Positions 9,206 through 19,274 are shown, counted from the first letter of the stretch. The stretch: 64,000 nucleotides of DNA from Sulfitobacter faviae (GCF_029870955.1 NZ_PGFQ01000003.1:62001-126000); one strand, 5' to 3'. Notes: generated by a model from the sequence alone, not told the origin. A program made the numbers and translations.

Positions 9206-11272
9206 TGACGGGACCTGTAATGGAACATCTGGGCGAAACGAAACTTGAGCTGGGCCCTGTGACGCGCGGCGAAGGCCCTTGGCTGCATGGAGAGGCAGAC
9301 GGTATCGTCTGGCTGGCACTGGATCGGGGTGAGGGGCCGTGAACACGATCGGGCAGGACGTGATCGAAGGGTTGCAAAGCCACATCGAAGCGCTGGAACG
9401 TGACCAGCCTCGTGCGGTGGTGATCCGCTCGGCCAAGATCGCGGGCTTTGCCGTCGGCGCCGATATCACCGGTTTTGATGACATGGCTAATGAGGGGGCG
9501 GCCGAGATGCTCACGCATGGGCACGACGTGCTGGACCGATTGGAGGCGCTCGATTGCCCCACGATCTGCATTGTGCACGGCGCGGCCTTGGGGGCGGGGT
9601 TCGAACTGGCCTTGGCATGTGACTGGCGCATCGCGGTCGAGGGCGCGTCTTTCGGTTTTCCCGAAGTCCAGCTGGGCCTGCACCCCGGCCTAGGCGGGAC
9701 GTTCCGCCTGCCGGCGTTGATCGACCCGGTTAAAGCGATGACTCTGATGCTGACGGGCAAGACCGCGCATACCGGCAAGGCCCGCAAGCTGGGCATCGCC
9801 GATGTGGTCACCCAAGAGCGGCATGTGGCGGCGGCGGTCGATGCGATCAAGGCGGGCGAGGTCGAGCGTGATGCCCCCGGCCTTAAGGCCCGCGCGATGG
9901 GATTTGATCAGGCGCGCAGCCTGGCCGCGCGGCAGATGCGCAAGGAGACCGGGCAGAAGGCCCCGGAGCAACACTACCCCGCGCCGCATCGTTTGATCGA
10001 CATGTGGGAAGAGCATGGCGACGACCGGGCCGCCATGCAGCGCGCGGAGAACCAGAGTTTCGCGAAGTTGCTGGACAGCGACACCTCGAAGAACCTGCGC
10101 CGCGTGTTTTTTCTGCGACAGGACATGAAGAATGACAGCCGGGGCGAGGACGGGATCGATCATGTACACGTCATCGGGGCCGGTGCGATGGGGGCGAGAT
10201 CGCCGCTTGGGCGGCAATCAAGGGCAAGACCGTGACGCTGGGCGATGTCGCACTGGATCCCTTGGCCGAGGCCGTCAAACAGGCGCGGGCCGTCTGCAAG
10301 AACAAGCATCTCTCCAACATTGAGACACGCGATGCGCTGGATCGCATGATGCCCGACCCGCACGGCTATGGCATCGCCCGTGCAGATCTGATCATCGAAG
10401 CGGTGCCGGAGAAGCCTGATCTGAAAGAGAAGATCTACAACGGATTGAAGGGCCGGATGAAACAGGGGGCGATCCTTGCCAGCAACACCTCCAGCTTGCG
10501 CCTAACCGAGTTGAAGGAGGGCGTAGCCGATCCATCGCGCTTTGCGGGGCTGCATTTCTTCAATCCGGTCAGCAAAATGGATCTGGTCGAAGTCGTGCGC
10601 CACGCCGATACCGCCGAGGATGTCATCTGCAGACTTGCCGCCTTCTGTGGCGAGATCGGCAAGCTCCCCGTTCAGGTCACCGACTCTTTCGGTTTTCTGG
10701 TCAACCGCGCGCTGATGCCATACCTGATGGAAGCGATGATGTTGATGGACGAAGGGGTGGACAAGGAGGTCATCGACACGGCTGCCATCCGCTTTGGCAT
10801 GCCGATGGGTCCTGTCGCCCTGGCCGACCAGGTGGGCTTGGATATTTGCCTGCATGTCGCGGAGAGCCTTAAGGACGGGCTGGACAAACCGATGGCGGAC
10901 ATCAGCAACGGTCTTCGCAAGAAAGTCAAGCGGGGTGATACCGGTAAAAAGGCGGGGCAGGGGTTCTATGATTGGTCACAGGGCGCGCCGCACCCAAATG
11001 CCGATCTGGACAATGCCCCCGATGATCTGACAGACCGGCTGATACTGCCGATGCTGAACGCCTGTGTGGAATGTCTGCGGAAGAATGTAGTGAAGGATGC
11101 CAATGCCATAGATGGCGCAATGATTTTCGCCACCGGGTTCGCGCCCTTCCGGGGTGGTCCGATGCGTTACGCCCGCGCGCGCGGTGCCAAAGAAATACGC
11201 GAGCGACTAGAGGAACTGGCCGGGAAGCACGGAGAGCGTCTCACCCCTGACGTCGGTTGGCAAGACCTTTGA
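9202..11272 (+). pseudogene. fadJ: Bifunctional enoyl-CoA hydratase/3-hydroxyacyl-CoA dehydrogenase (FadJ-like), two frameshifts
   Basis: Three consecutive frames together encode one FadJ-type multifunctional enzyme. From 9202 the frame gives MMTGPVMEHLGETK to LALDRGEGP and meets TGA at 9340. Restoring one base near 9336 joins it to NTIGQDVIEGL and the hydratase domain (oxyanion loop IVHGAALGAGFELALA). The second break is in a G5 run at 10190-10194. One more G converts GAMGARSPL to GAMGGEIAAWAAIKGKTVTL, completing the NAD-binding GAGAMGG motif and joining the dehydrogenase half (SNTSSLRLTEL, LHFFNPVSKMDLVEVV, FGFLVNRALMPYL). Both lesions are single-base losses. If real, beta-oxidation through this operon is broken. 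If they are read errors, the gene is intact. Confidence 0.85.
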
Positions 11273-11992
11273 GCGCGCGAGACTACCGGAAGAAGCCGAC
11301 GAGAACTTTGTTATGTCCGCTGAGATGGGGCTGACGCGCTTTTGTTGAGCGGCACTCAACAAGCCAGCGATGCCGAGCATCGAATAGACGAAATTTGAAC
11401 TTGACCTCACCTATGATGCCTACTCGTTTGTAATTGATGTAGCTCCGTTAATGGGTGTGATCCTTTCAATGCCGCCCGAGATCGTCTCGACCGATCATAG
11501 GAATCGCAGGTTCCGGATGGTTTGTTTCGTTTGCGCCGGCGAGTTTTGAAAGCAGCATGCGCCGCAATGCGTGGTATCGGTATATTATGCGGCTGCATAA
11601 GAGGGGGCATAGAAGAGTTCGGCGCGCGTTTGGACGCAAAGCTCGGTAGGCTTTACCCGACGGTGCTCGTGATCAGAACCGTCAGCATAGTCGAAGTTGG
11701 CAAACCAAATTAATAAGCTACGTTGCAAGCAAAACTATTGACGTTTATCGAATTGGAAAAGTTTGGGACTATTCGATTAAAGTCGTTGCGGTATCCACGT
11801 CTGGCTATGACAATAGTAGACCAACAATTAATCTCCAAACTTGGACTAAAGCCGGCAACCCATCAAGTTCAACGAACTCCTTCCCTTGCTTGAACATAAT
11901 TAACCCTATGGGCGTCTTTCGTAGCGAAGGGTGGATTCACAAACGAAGTGCAAATTCTGTACGAATACAGAGAGTTGCATGGAGTATGAAGA
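11273..11992. other. Intergenic region, partly AT-rich, no intact gene
   Basis: About 720 bases lie between fadJ and the IS30 remnant. The part after 11700 is clearly richer in A+T than its neighbours. One frame from about 11722 (LLTFIELEKFGTIRLKSL) faintly recalls the start of a LysR-type regulator but is short and unconvincing. No ribosome binding site or recognisable protein is present. It may be debris left by insertions. Confidence 0.35.
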
Positions 11993-12780
11993 ATGTGAAC
12001 CCACTACTGTCACCTGAAGCTGGACGAACGTCGCAAGCTTGCAAAGTGGCTTGAAGCCAAAATGTCGATTTCAGAGATCGCGGATCGACTGGGTCGCGCC
12101 CCCTCCACGATCTACCGAGACATTAAGCGTAATCGGTACACGGACGGCGAACTGCCTGAGCTAAACGGGTATCACGCGCTCGTCGCTCAGGACAAATATG
12201 AGCAGCGCCGCGCGATTCATCGCAAGATGATCATTCACCCTGATTTGAAAGCCGCCATCGAAGACCGCTTGAAGGCTGGCTGGTCGCCCGAACAGATAGC
12301 CGGCAGGATGCGGCTCGAACGGCACCCGATCCGCGTGAGCCACGAGACGATCTATCGCTTTGCCTATTCCAAAGACGGTCGCGAGGAACAGTTCTACCGC
12401 CATCTCCCCGAGCATCGCCGCCGCCGTCGGCCGCGTGGTTACCGCAGGCACAACAGAGCCCACATATTCGACATTCAAAGCCTGTCACACAGGCCTGAGC
12501 GTGTCTCAGAACGCTTAGAATTCGGCCATTGGGAGTGCGACTTGATGATGTTCCGTAAGGAGCAGGGGAAGGTAAACGTGACGTCATTGGTGGAGCGCGT
12601 CAGCCGCTATGCCGTCGTGATACGCAATGAAGATCGACAATCCAAACCGATCATGGAGTCCCTGATCAACGGGTTGGTTCCCCTGCCCGCCGACGCGCGC
12701 AAGTCAATCACCTTCGACCGCGGCACCGAGTTCTCGGCCTGGAAATATCTCAAGGCTGGGATTGGAGCGGATGCCTGGTT

Positions 12781-12946
12781 GTCTAATCGCCGACCCACAG
12801 TCAAGCTTTTGATGCTAGAAAACAGTGGGCGTTGAAACGCCCTACAATGCCTTTCCCATTTCCACTCTTCGTTCAGCCGTCCACGACAGGGACGCCTCCT
12901 CGCATCTACCTATGACGCGCTGAGTTCGGTGTGCGAAGTCCTTTCC
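12781..12946 (-). ncRNA. Candidate bridge RNA region of the IS1111-type element
   Basis: The 166 bases between the transposase stop and the element end are non-coding and contain a GGGCGTT-TC-AACGCCC hairpin (minus strand) and other short self-complementary stretches. In the IS110 family a structured bridge RNA guides target and donor choice. In the IS1111 subgroup it is encoded at this downstream end. The assignment rests on subgroup and position only. No RNA fold was computed. Confidence 0.3.
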
Positions 12947-13958
12947 TTAGGCGACGACTTCGCGAGTCGGGATGAATTCTTGGCCGGTTCTAAGCATGGA
13001 ATGCATGATGACGGCGAGTTTACGGGCAACGGCCACCGCCGCGCGCTTGAACCCAATGCGTTCCCTCAACTGAAGGCCCCAAGTTTTGAGATCACTAACG
13101 GTATCTGCCCGTGTCCTCGTAAGTAGCGAGGTCGCGGCCTCGTAGAGAAGCCCGCGAAGCCGATGATCTCCCCGGCGCGAAATGTGGCCGTCGAAGTCTA
13201 CCTCCCCGGATTGGTAGCGGCGTGTGGTAAGGCCGAGCCACGCTCCCACAGACCTTGATCTCGGGAAATTTTTCGGGTTTTCGATGGCGGCCACATAGGA
13301 GATCGCCGTGATCGCCCCGATGCCAGGTATCGTCATCAGCAGACGAGTGCTTGGGCTGTGGCGCGCCGCATGTCGGAGTTGACGATTGAGTGCGGATACA
13401 CGTTTGCGTATCGCGCGCCAAGTCTCGAGTAGCGGCAAAATGATCTGTGCCAACTCGACATACCCCTCCAGCAGTCTCTCTACGTTTGCTTCAAACACGA
13501 CCAGGCCGAATGTCTTCATCAGGCCACGGATCTGGTTGGTCAACTGTGTTGTCATGGACAGGAGCTGCGTACGAGCTGCCACCAAAGACCGGATCAGCAT
13601 CGACTCGAAAGACTTGACCCTGACGGCCTTGTAGAAGCCGGTTTCGGCAAGTCTGGCCAACCCTTCGGCATCGTTTGCGTCGGTCTTGTTCAACGTCGCG
13701 CCCAGGATCTTCTGCGCGTGACGTGCCTCAATGCAGATCGCTGGAAGCCCCTCCCCCTTTCAAGACATGAAAGAACCAAGTGGCAAGGGGGCCAGTCTCG
13801 AACACAACGGACTGGGGTTCCGGAGCATGTTTGCGTACTGTCTGTGCAATAGACGCAGGATCCGAGCGGCATTTTCCACGCCATATTCGATGGCCGTCTT
13901 CCCGGATGGCAATGGCAGTGTCCTTCAACGAAACGTCGAGCCCAATATGCTGACCCAT
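12947..13958 (-). pseudogene. IS110/IS1111 family transposase, frameshifted
   Basis: The N-terminal DEDD (RuvC-like) domain starts MGQHIGLDVSLKDTAIAI with the acidic residues in GLDVS and FETGPLA. The second half starts NKTDANDAEGLA and holds the C-terminal transposase domain with TIPGIGAITAISYVAAI and the serine-containing RSRSVGAWLGLTTRRYQSGE. The two parts are in different frames. The join is a run of five C (plus strand 13753-13757). With four, the reading is KGEGLPAICIEARHAQKILG, a standard IS110 sequence. This is the only lesion in the window caused by an extra base rather than a missing one. Confidence 0.85.
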
Positions 13959-14487
13959 TCTCAGTCTCCATCAGTTGCTTCAAACAAAACCCCTTTTGGG
14001 TCACGCTCTGGATCATACCGAAGGAAAGACATTCCGATGCCATGACGGGCCACGGTCGAAGCAGGGCGATTACCCCATGTTCTGCGACCCCTCCAGCCCC
14101 TGGCAGAAAGGCACAGTCGAGAACACTAACCGACGCCTTCGAAGGTGGCTGCCCCGCAAACGCGACATCCGGCAATGCACAGATCACGATATGAAGGTGA
14201 TCTGTGATCGCCTCAACAACACGCCACGAAAGTGCCTTGGATGGAAGACCCCAGCCGAGGTCTTCCGCGAAAAGATATTGGAGGAAATGCGATAACATCC
14301 CTACCCTGATCCCAACAAGAGTCGCGGTTCACGTATCGCTCACACCCATAGCGCGCACTGCAAAGGTTTAAGCAGAGGGACGGACGAGCGCTTGTCTCAC
14401 GGTCTTTAGAACGCACAAATTGCTCTTGCAACCAGCACGGTCCTGTTCTCTAGTATTTTCACATTCATGAACAACGGTGTTATCCAT

Positions 14488-14694
14488 ATGCAGGTCAGCG
14501 TCCGCGATAATAATGTCGATCAGGCTCTTCGGGTTTTAAAGAAAAAGCTTCAACGCGAAGGCGTTTTCCGCGAAATGAAGCTCAAGCAGCACTTCGAGAA
14601 GCCTTCTGAGAAGAAAGTTCGCCAACAGGCCGAAGCGATCCGCCGAGCTCGCAAAGCGGCGCGCAAGCGCTTGGAGCGTGAAGGCGTGATGTAG
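14488..14694 (+). CDS. rpsU: 30S ribosomal protein S21
   Basis: This is a 68-residue S21 with the full family pattern: [36 protein letters not shown], then a basic C-terminal helix ending [10 protein letters not shown]21 sits on the platform of the small subunit and helps mRNA binding. I chose ATG 14488 because S21 begins exactly there. An in-frame ATG at 14467 would add seven atypical residues. A terminator follows at once. A ribosomal gene next to element DNA suggests the chromosomal flank of an insertion, but no attachment site was found. Confidence 0.92.
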   Translation: MQVSVRDNNVDQALRVLKKKLQREGVFREMKLKQHFEKPSEKKVRQQAEAIRRARKAARKRLEREGVM

Positions 14695-14741
14695 CTCTAC
14701 CGAAACACATAACTTAGAAAATTGCCTTTAGGCGTGAGTTC

Positions 14742-14766
14742 CCATTTAAAGCAAATGGCTTTTTTT
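14742..14766 (+). terminator. Terminator after rpsU
   Basis: The stem CCATTT/AAATGG has an AAAGC loop and is followed by C and seven T. It lies 48 bases after the rpsU stop. Confidence 0.75.
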
Positions 14767-14777
14767 CCCGAGTGGGC

Positions 14778-15530
14778 TCAGTAGTTGACCTGCTCGTAGC
14801 CATATCTGCCCTCGTAATCCCGCCACTCGACGAACACCGAACGGTGGCGGACGCTCGGACAATTGTCGCCCCATCTCTCCAGCCCTACATGATCTTTCGG
14901 CAAGGTTCCAATTGATGAACGCTGCCAAGAGAAGTCTCCTTGTACTCCATAAGTTCCAAGTACAACGATCGCGCTCCGCTCGCAGTCCCCCTCGCTGCCT
15001 GCCTCGTATTGTCGAGCGTGACGCACATCAAAGATTCGTATCGAACGCACGAATTTAAACTCCGGACCGCTGATGTCGATGTCGGCGCGTTCTTGACCAA
15101 GCGTAATAGAAAAGTCACTCCTCTTATCAGCCGTTTCAACCCTTTCCGCCGGGAACACGCTCGTCGATGACAGGCCGACTTCCTGAGATGGGGCAACGGT
15201 AATCGTCTGGAGCAGCGGATGACGCGGTCTATCGAACAGAATGTCGAAGATACGGCCGCCATCTTTACCAGTGCCATTGATGTCATGGGATGCTCTCATC
15301 GGACAACGCCATATCTGCAACGGAGGCTCTACCGGCCAGGGTGTTATTCTTCGAATGAATTTAGCGCGGGCTCGTGAGCATGGCGCTGACGCGGGCCAGC
15401 CGCCCGAGAGACAAAGCAGGATCGCGCAATCGATCGGATAAGTTTGCGCCCTACTCCGCTCGACCGTTCCGAAAAAAGATGTGGAGCCAAGAGCGACAAG
15501 GACGACGAAACGAGTAAGCGCTTTGGGCAT
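14778..15530 (-). CDS. Secreted protein of unknown function, conjugation-cluster associated
   Basis: The protein has about 250 residues. Starting at ATG 15530 gives a clean signal peptide (MPKALTRFVVLVALGSTSFF, cleavage near RAQ). A Cys-rich stretch follows (CAILLCLSGGWPASAPC), then a conserved-looking ITPWPVEPPLQIWRCPM. The longer frame from 15587 adds 19 unlikely residues. I recognise the CAILLCL/GGWPAS/ITPWPxEPPLQIW pattern as a protein often found near roseobacter VirB clusters, but its function is unknown. Disulfides and a periplasmic location are likely. Confidence 0.65.
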   Translation of the reverse strand: MPKALTRFVVLVALGSTSFFGTVERSRAQTYPIDCAILLCLSGGWPASAPCSRARAKFIRRITPWPVEPPLQIWRCPMRASHDINGTGKDGGRIFDILFDRPRHPLLQTITVAPSQEVGLSSTSVFPAERVETADKRSDFSITLGQERADIDISGPEFKFVRSIRIFDVRHARQYEAGSEGDCERSAIVVLGTYGVQGDFSWQRSSIGTLPKDHVGLERWGDNCPSVRHRSVFVEWRDYEGRYGYEQVNY

Positions 15531-15629
15531 GAGTACTCTCCTACAGTTTTGGCAGGTTGACGGTCTCTCTGGATATTTTATATTCATTACACCAATAGTA
15601 TATTTTTGAAAGACCTGCTCCGATGACTA

Positions 15630-15905
15630 TCAAGGCCTGCTAGTTTGGGTATGCTCGCCGCCACTCGAAAGCGCTTCGAGGTACTCGATCACTTTCACTG
15701 GTGTCGACGATTTTGCCTCTGCCAGCACTTCGGGATGAAGCGGCGGCTCGATAGAACCGGCAGGTACCTGCTCGTCCAGCCAGAGCACCGACAACTCAGA
15801 GGAATTCCACAGGTATACCCATCCAACCGTGCGCTCCCGATCATTTCCAAACAATCGGGCTATGGGCTCTGCTTCTTCTTTCAACAGTCTCACCACGTTC
15901 TTCAT
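15630..15905 (-). CDS. Hypothetical protein
   Basis: The reading frame has about 91 residues from ATG 15905 (MKNVVRLLKEEAEPIARLFG), or 95 if TTG 15917 is used. It contains VGWVYLWNSSELSVLWLDEQ, an aromatic, strand-like segment, and has no signal or membrane segment. A plus-strand frame overlaps it but looks like a shadow. I do not recognise the family. Confidence 0.5.
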   Translation of the reverse strand: MKNVVRLLKEEAEPIARLFGNDRERTVGWVYLWNSSELSVLWLDEQVPAGSIEPPLHPEVLAEAKSSTPVKVIEYLEALSSGGEHTQTSRP

Positions 15906-16069
15906 TCCAGTTTGCAACGACCGAGCAGGATTTCGATCACGTCAGCCATTTTCTGGCCCAGTGGATGGCGATCGAATCACACTGCCTGTAGTTGCACTGT
16001 CGTGAGCCGCGAATTCACGATACGAAGCGAACGCCAGCGAAATAGAACGAAACGAACAACGGTACGCCC

Positions 16070-17674
16070 TTGATAAAAAATGGAAAATACTTTGTTCCTC
16101 CGTTGGATGACGGAAGTGACTTTAAGGAGTTGTTCAGACGGTTGAGCGCGGCCGGAGCGGGTCGGCCTACTGACAAAGATGGGATACCCTTGGGACCGTG
16201 GACACCCGAGCTTCTTGCTACCGCAATCACTCAGATCGAAGCCAACCGGTCCGGGATCGAGCTGCGAACAGTGCAGCTTTGGTACCAAGACAACGAGAAA
16301 GGAATCAGCGCCGAGAACATTCGATGGCTGGCAAGGGTGTTTGGGTGTGATGATCCGAAGGCGACCAGCGAGTGGCAGACGGAACTTAGTGTGGCCCGGG
16401 CCCGATTGGTAGCCAGGAGGCGAGCGCTGCGTGCGGGGTCAGACGGCCACGATGCGCATAGTCCTCCAGATACGGTTCAGAACGCGGCAATCGATGTTGG
16501 TACCGTGGTTCCGTCACCGTTGGCGCACAAAAGTGATGTTATTTCGCCGAGGCCGGGATTTAGCCTGGCGAGGACATCGGAGGCCGTGTTCAACCGGGGA
16601 TCCCCTTTGGATTTGTCGGCATCGGTGTTCGCAGGGGCCGTGGCCCTTGGATTTTCCTCTTATTTTTTGGGCATTCACAGCATTGTTTATCCGCAGGCGA
16701 ATGGTGTGATTAAGCAGGTTGGATACCTATGGGCGCCGAACTGGACACTCCTCTTCATGGTGCTCATGCCGCTATACTTCGTATTCGTGCGCGATTTAGT
16801 GGTCTTTTGGAGAGGCGCAAGGCGGTCACAGTTAAACCTTGAAGGTGAAGGGATCGCGAATGACGACATGTGGATGCGAAAAGTCGTGGCCTTTTCGGTG
16901 ACGTATTGGGCAGCCTTTCTTGTTTGCTTACCTATAGCTACTGTTCTTCAGTGGATCGATAGGTGTTTAACCCCATTACTGACTCGCGATGCTGGCAATT
17001 ACCCGGTGGAATGGGCTCGGTTGGCGATTGAGCGCCCCCACGTCATTTCGATACCGGAGGCGGTTGCGTTCACCGGGTTCGCCTATCTCTACATGGGTGT
17101 GGTATTTTATCTCTTCTTTGCGGGCTCATTTTGCTCTTCACAATTGTATACGATTTTTGGGAACTTGGACGAGATCCTGAACCTGGGGTAGATGGAGAAT
17201 ATCACTGGCAGTCCAATCAACTCGAACTCAAAATCATGCGCGGGATTTTCCGGTGCTGTATTCTGGGACTCTTGATTGCCTTATGCATGAAGCTCCAAAG
17301 CACTTTTATGCTTTCAAGTGAATCGACCATGGCGGGTTGGTTGACTCGCGATTTCCTGTCAGTCTTGGGAAATCATGAGAAGGCAAGCGACTGGTTCGAA
17401 TACAGCATGCCGACGAACTATAGCAGCCTGCTGATCGTATTGGCGACCTGCACTGTGTTTTATATGGGCTTGTTCGAGTCCACGCCGCGTTGCGTCAGCA
17501 AGGAGACATTGGACATGGTCGAAATCAGAGAGAATTGGAATCATGTTGGCGCTCGTCGCCCTGCTGACCATCGTCTACGTCCTGATCGGTGCAATCGCTG
17601 GTTTCTCGATCTTGCTGTGCATCGGGCTGCTGTCTGCAATCTACGGCCTGATTTATCCAAGCATCGATACATGA
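16070..17674 (+). pseudogene. RcgA-like multi-span membrane protein with N-terminal HTH-like domain, frameshifted
   Basis: Residues 1 to about 110 are soluble and include an XRE-like segment (GIELRTVQLWYQDNEKGISA then RWLARVFG). Several membrane spans follow from residue 180 on (SVFAGAVALGFSSYFLGI, WTLLFMVLMPLYFVFV, WAAFLVCLPIATVL). Near 17124 one base is missing: the frame runs on as GSFCSSQ to a stop at 17191, while one added T gives AGFILLFTIVYDFWELG and continues with more membrane helices to about 17540. A last hydrophobic stretch (MLALVALLTIVYVLIGAIAG) in the first frame ends at 17674 and may be its C-terminus or a 43-residue protein. The arrangement resembles what is annotated in Rhodobacteraceae as RcgA putative transporter; that name is from memory. 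Confidence 0.6.
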
Positions 17675-17702
17675 CGGGCGACTGACCAAGGAGACAAACA
17701 AA

Positions 17703-18709
17703 GTGTATCATAGCTGGCTCGATCGTTGGGATGAGCGACGCGCAGAGCGGGGGACGAAGTAAAGAGGCGGACAGATTTCGCTCTGGACACTGAACTTGCC
17801 TTCCCTGGCTCCGGACATCCGGCAGGTATCGAGGCCTTCTGTCAACTTGCAGACCAGGCTGTTGAGGACCCAACCTATTTCGATGAACCGGGTAACAACG
17901 ACTTGGTCGTCGAACGCAAAGGAGATTGGGCCAAATTTCCTTCAGGAATTTCTACTGACGTCGCAGAGAACAATCTCGTCTGGGCGAAAGTAACAGAAAG
18001 CAGATCATTCGATAAAGCTTTGGTTGTGTTTCACCATTGGAATGCAAGCGCGCGGTATCAACAGATGGCGAACTTTTTCTCCCGGCGTGGGATCACGGTA
18101 GTCGAGATGGCACTGCCGTATCACTTCGAACGTAGCCGTCCCGGCGCCGATTATGCCGACTACATGCTAAGCCCGAATCTCGGACGGACGACTCAATCCG
18201 TGAGACAGGCGGTATGGGATGGTCGAAAGCTTATACGGTGGCTAAAGGAGCAAGGTTATAAAGAGATTTCTGTACTCGGAATGAGTCTGGGTTCCTGGGT
18301 TGCCGGGTTGATTGCCGCCCATGACAAAACTGTTTCAAAAGCTGCGCTATTTCTCACGGCCGGAAGTCTTGCGGACATGGTGTGGACCGGGCGCGCAACG
18401 CGAACGATTTGCGAGAGCCTTCAACCCGTGATCGAATTGGGCGACCTCAGAAGGGCTTGGGGACCACTAAACTTGGTAAACCATGCGCATCATCTGGCGC
18501 GGGACAATCTCGAACTTCAGGTAGTATTGGCCAAACGAGACAAGGTGGTGCTGCCGGAGCTTTCTGATAGGCTGATTCAAGGGCTGAAGCACGCCGGGGC
18601 CGCGCCCAGCATATTGAAACTGAATTGCGGCCACTATTCACTGTCCATGCCGCCCTACATTGTGTCGGCCGGCCGAAGCGTGGCTCGCATGTTGAAACCC
18701 GGCCCCTAA
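17703..18709 (+). pseudogene. RcgR-like alpha/beta hydrolase (putative lactone hydrolase), frameshifted
   Basis: GTG 17703 follows a GGAGACAAACAAA leader and opens VYHSWLDRWDERRAERG. A run of five G at 17749-17753 then breaks the frame. With six G it reads GDEVKRRTDFALDTELAFPG and joins the long frame ending at 18709. The body is an alpha/beta hydrolase: nucleophile elbow GMSLGSW (GxSxG), an HHWN oxyanion region, and the final His in LNCGHYSLSMP. In this bacterial group a similar protein is annotated as RcgR putative quorum lactone hydrolase and sits next to RcgA, as here. The lactone substrate is not shown by the sequence. Confidence 0.65.
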
Positions 18710-18812
18710 GCCGCTGACGTCGAGACTGGAACGGGTTCTCGGCTGAATTGAGCCCGTAGCCCAGTTATCGAATTCGGAACCCGCGACTCGGGCCAAAAGT
18801 TTCGCCCCGAAG

Positions 18813-19133
18813 TTATCGGTGAAGCGAGCCCAAGAAGCGCCCATATTCCTCGCTGACTTCGCGCGCTTCCTCGAAGGCGCGAGCACGCTCCTCGTCGAGG
18901 CAGCGAAAATAGTTCTGTATGTCGCGGAAGTAGAGCTCGAAGTCATGACGGAGGATGGTCACAAATTCCGCGACAACCTTCTGATCTCTTGGAACAAATG
19001 GCCGAGGCGGAGGGATGCATGGTTCGGCGAGCGCCGGACAACCGACAAGCGAAAGCAGACCGAATGTGCGCATCAAAGGCAGGATGCGCAACCGAAGATA
19101 GCCAAAGCCGCTTAAATCCTTGAACGAGCGCAT
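18813..19133 (-). CDS. Small periplasmic protein of unknown function
   Basis: This is a 106-residue protein. MRTFGLLSLVGCPALAEPC looks like a signal peptide with a start at 19070, or the longer form from 19133. The mature part has PPPRPFVPRDQK, two Cys (CIPPP and YFRCLDEE) and a helical segment RARAFEEAREVSEEYGRFL. It is divergent from the type IV secretion operon and shares its 19.1-19.26 kb control region. I do not recognise a family. Confidence 0.6.
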   Translation of the reverse strand: MRSFKDLSGFGYLRLRILPLMRTFGLLSLVGCPALAEPCIPPPRPFVPRDQKVVAEFVTILRHDFELYFRDIQNYFRCLDEERARAFEEAREVSEEYGRFLGSLHR

Positions 19134-19162
19134 GTTACGTGCCTAAAGGTATCGGATCAACG

Positions 19163-19211
19163 TATACCGCAAAAATTGTAATATACTATTGCGGTCATAA
19201 GTATACTATCG
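19163..19211 (+). promoter_or_regulatory. Three TATAC repeats at about 20-base spacing ahead of the conjugation operon
   Basis: TATACCGC at 19163, TATACTATTG at 19182 and TATACTATCG at 19202 lie in a locally AT-rich stretch between the divergent small periplasmic gene and the virB operon. A period of 19-20 bases puts the copies on one face of the helix, as expected for a cooperative regulator. Confidence 0.45.
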
Positions 19212-19274
19212 TAACTCTGGGCTTCAAGTAGGAATGCCTAGGGTCGCGCCATTGGAGAAAGCGTGAGCCGGGCC

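Larger units (their letters stand above)
12781..14080 (-). mobile_element. IS1111-type (IS110 family) insertion sequence inside the IS30 gene
   Basis: About 1300 bases interrupt the IS30 transposase gene exactly where the host reading frame can be rejoined. GTT occurs at both junctions (12778-12780 and 14079-14081 region) and there is no longer target duplication. Subterminal inverted repeats TAATCGCC at 12784-12791 and GGCGATTA at 14065-14072 place it in the IS1111 subgroup, since plain IS110 elements lack inverted repeats. It carries one transposase gene on the minus strand, with about 120 bases ahead of it and 166 bases after it. Confidence 0.8.
11993..14295 (+). pseudogene. IS30 family transposase, split by an inserted IS element
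   Basis: The N-terminal 260 or so residues run to 12780 (helix-turn-helix MSISEIADRLGRAPSTIYRD; first two acidic residues of the DDE triad in FGHWECDLM and ITFDRGTEF). The C-terminal part resumes at about 14080 (CDPSSPWQKGTVENTNRRLR, with the catalytic Glu in VEN) and stops at 14295. Deleting 12781-14080 rejoins ...ADAW to FCDPSSPW in frame. The front is also damaged: ATG at 11993 is followed at once by TGA, where an Arg codon CGA would give MRTHYCHLK, a normal IS30 start. The left and right terminal repeats of the IS30 element could not be placed. Confidence 0.85.

Noticed and set aside
11722..11890. A LysR-type regulator remnant on the plus strand
   Set aside because: Only about 20 residues loosely resemble a LysR start, with no helix-turn-helix recognition helix and an early stop.
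13690..13800. Programmed frameshift in the IS1111 transposase
   Set aside because: IS110-family transposases are normally made from one frame, and the site is a plain five-base run without a slippery heptamer context, so a simple insertion is more likely.
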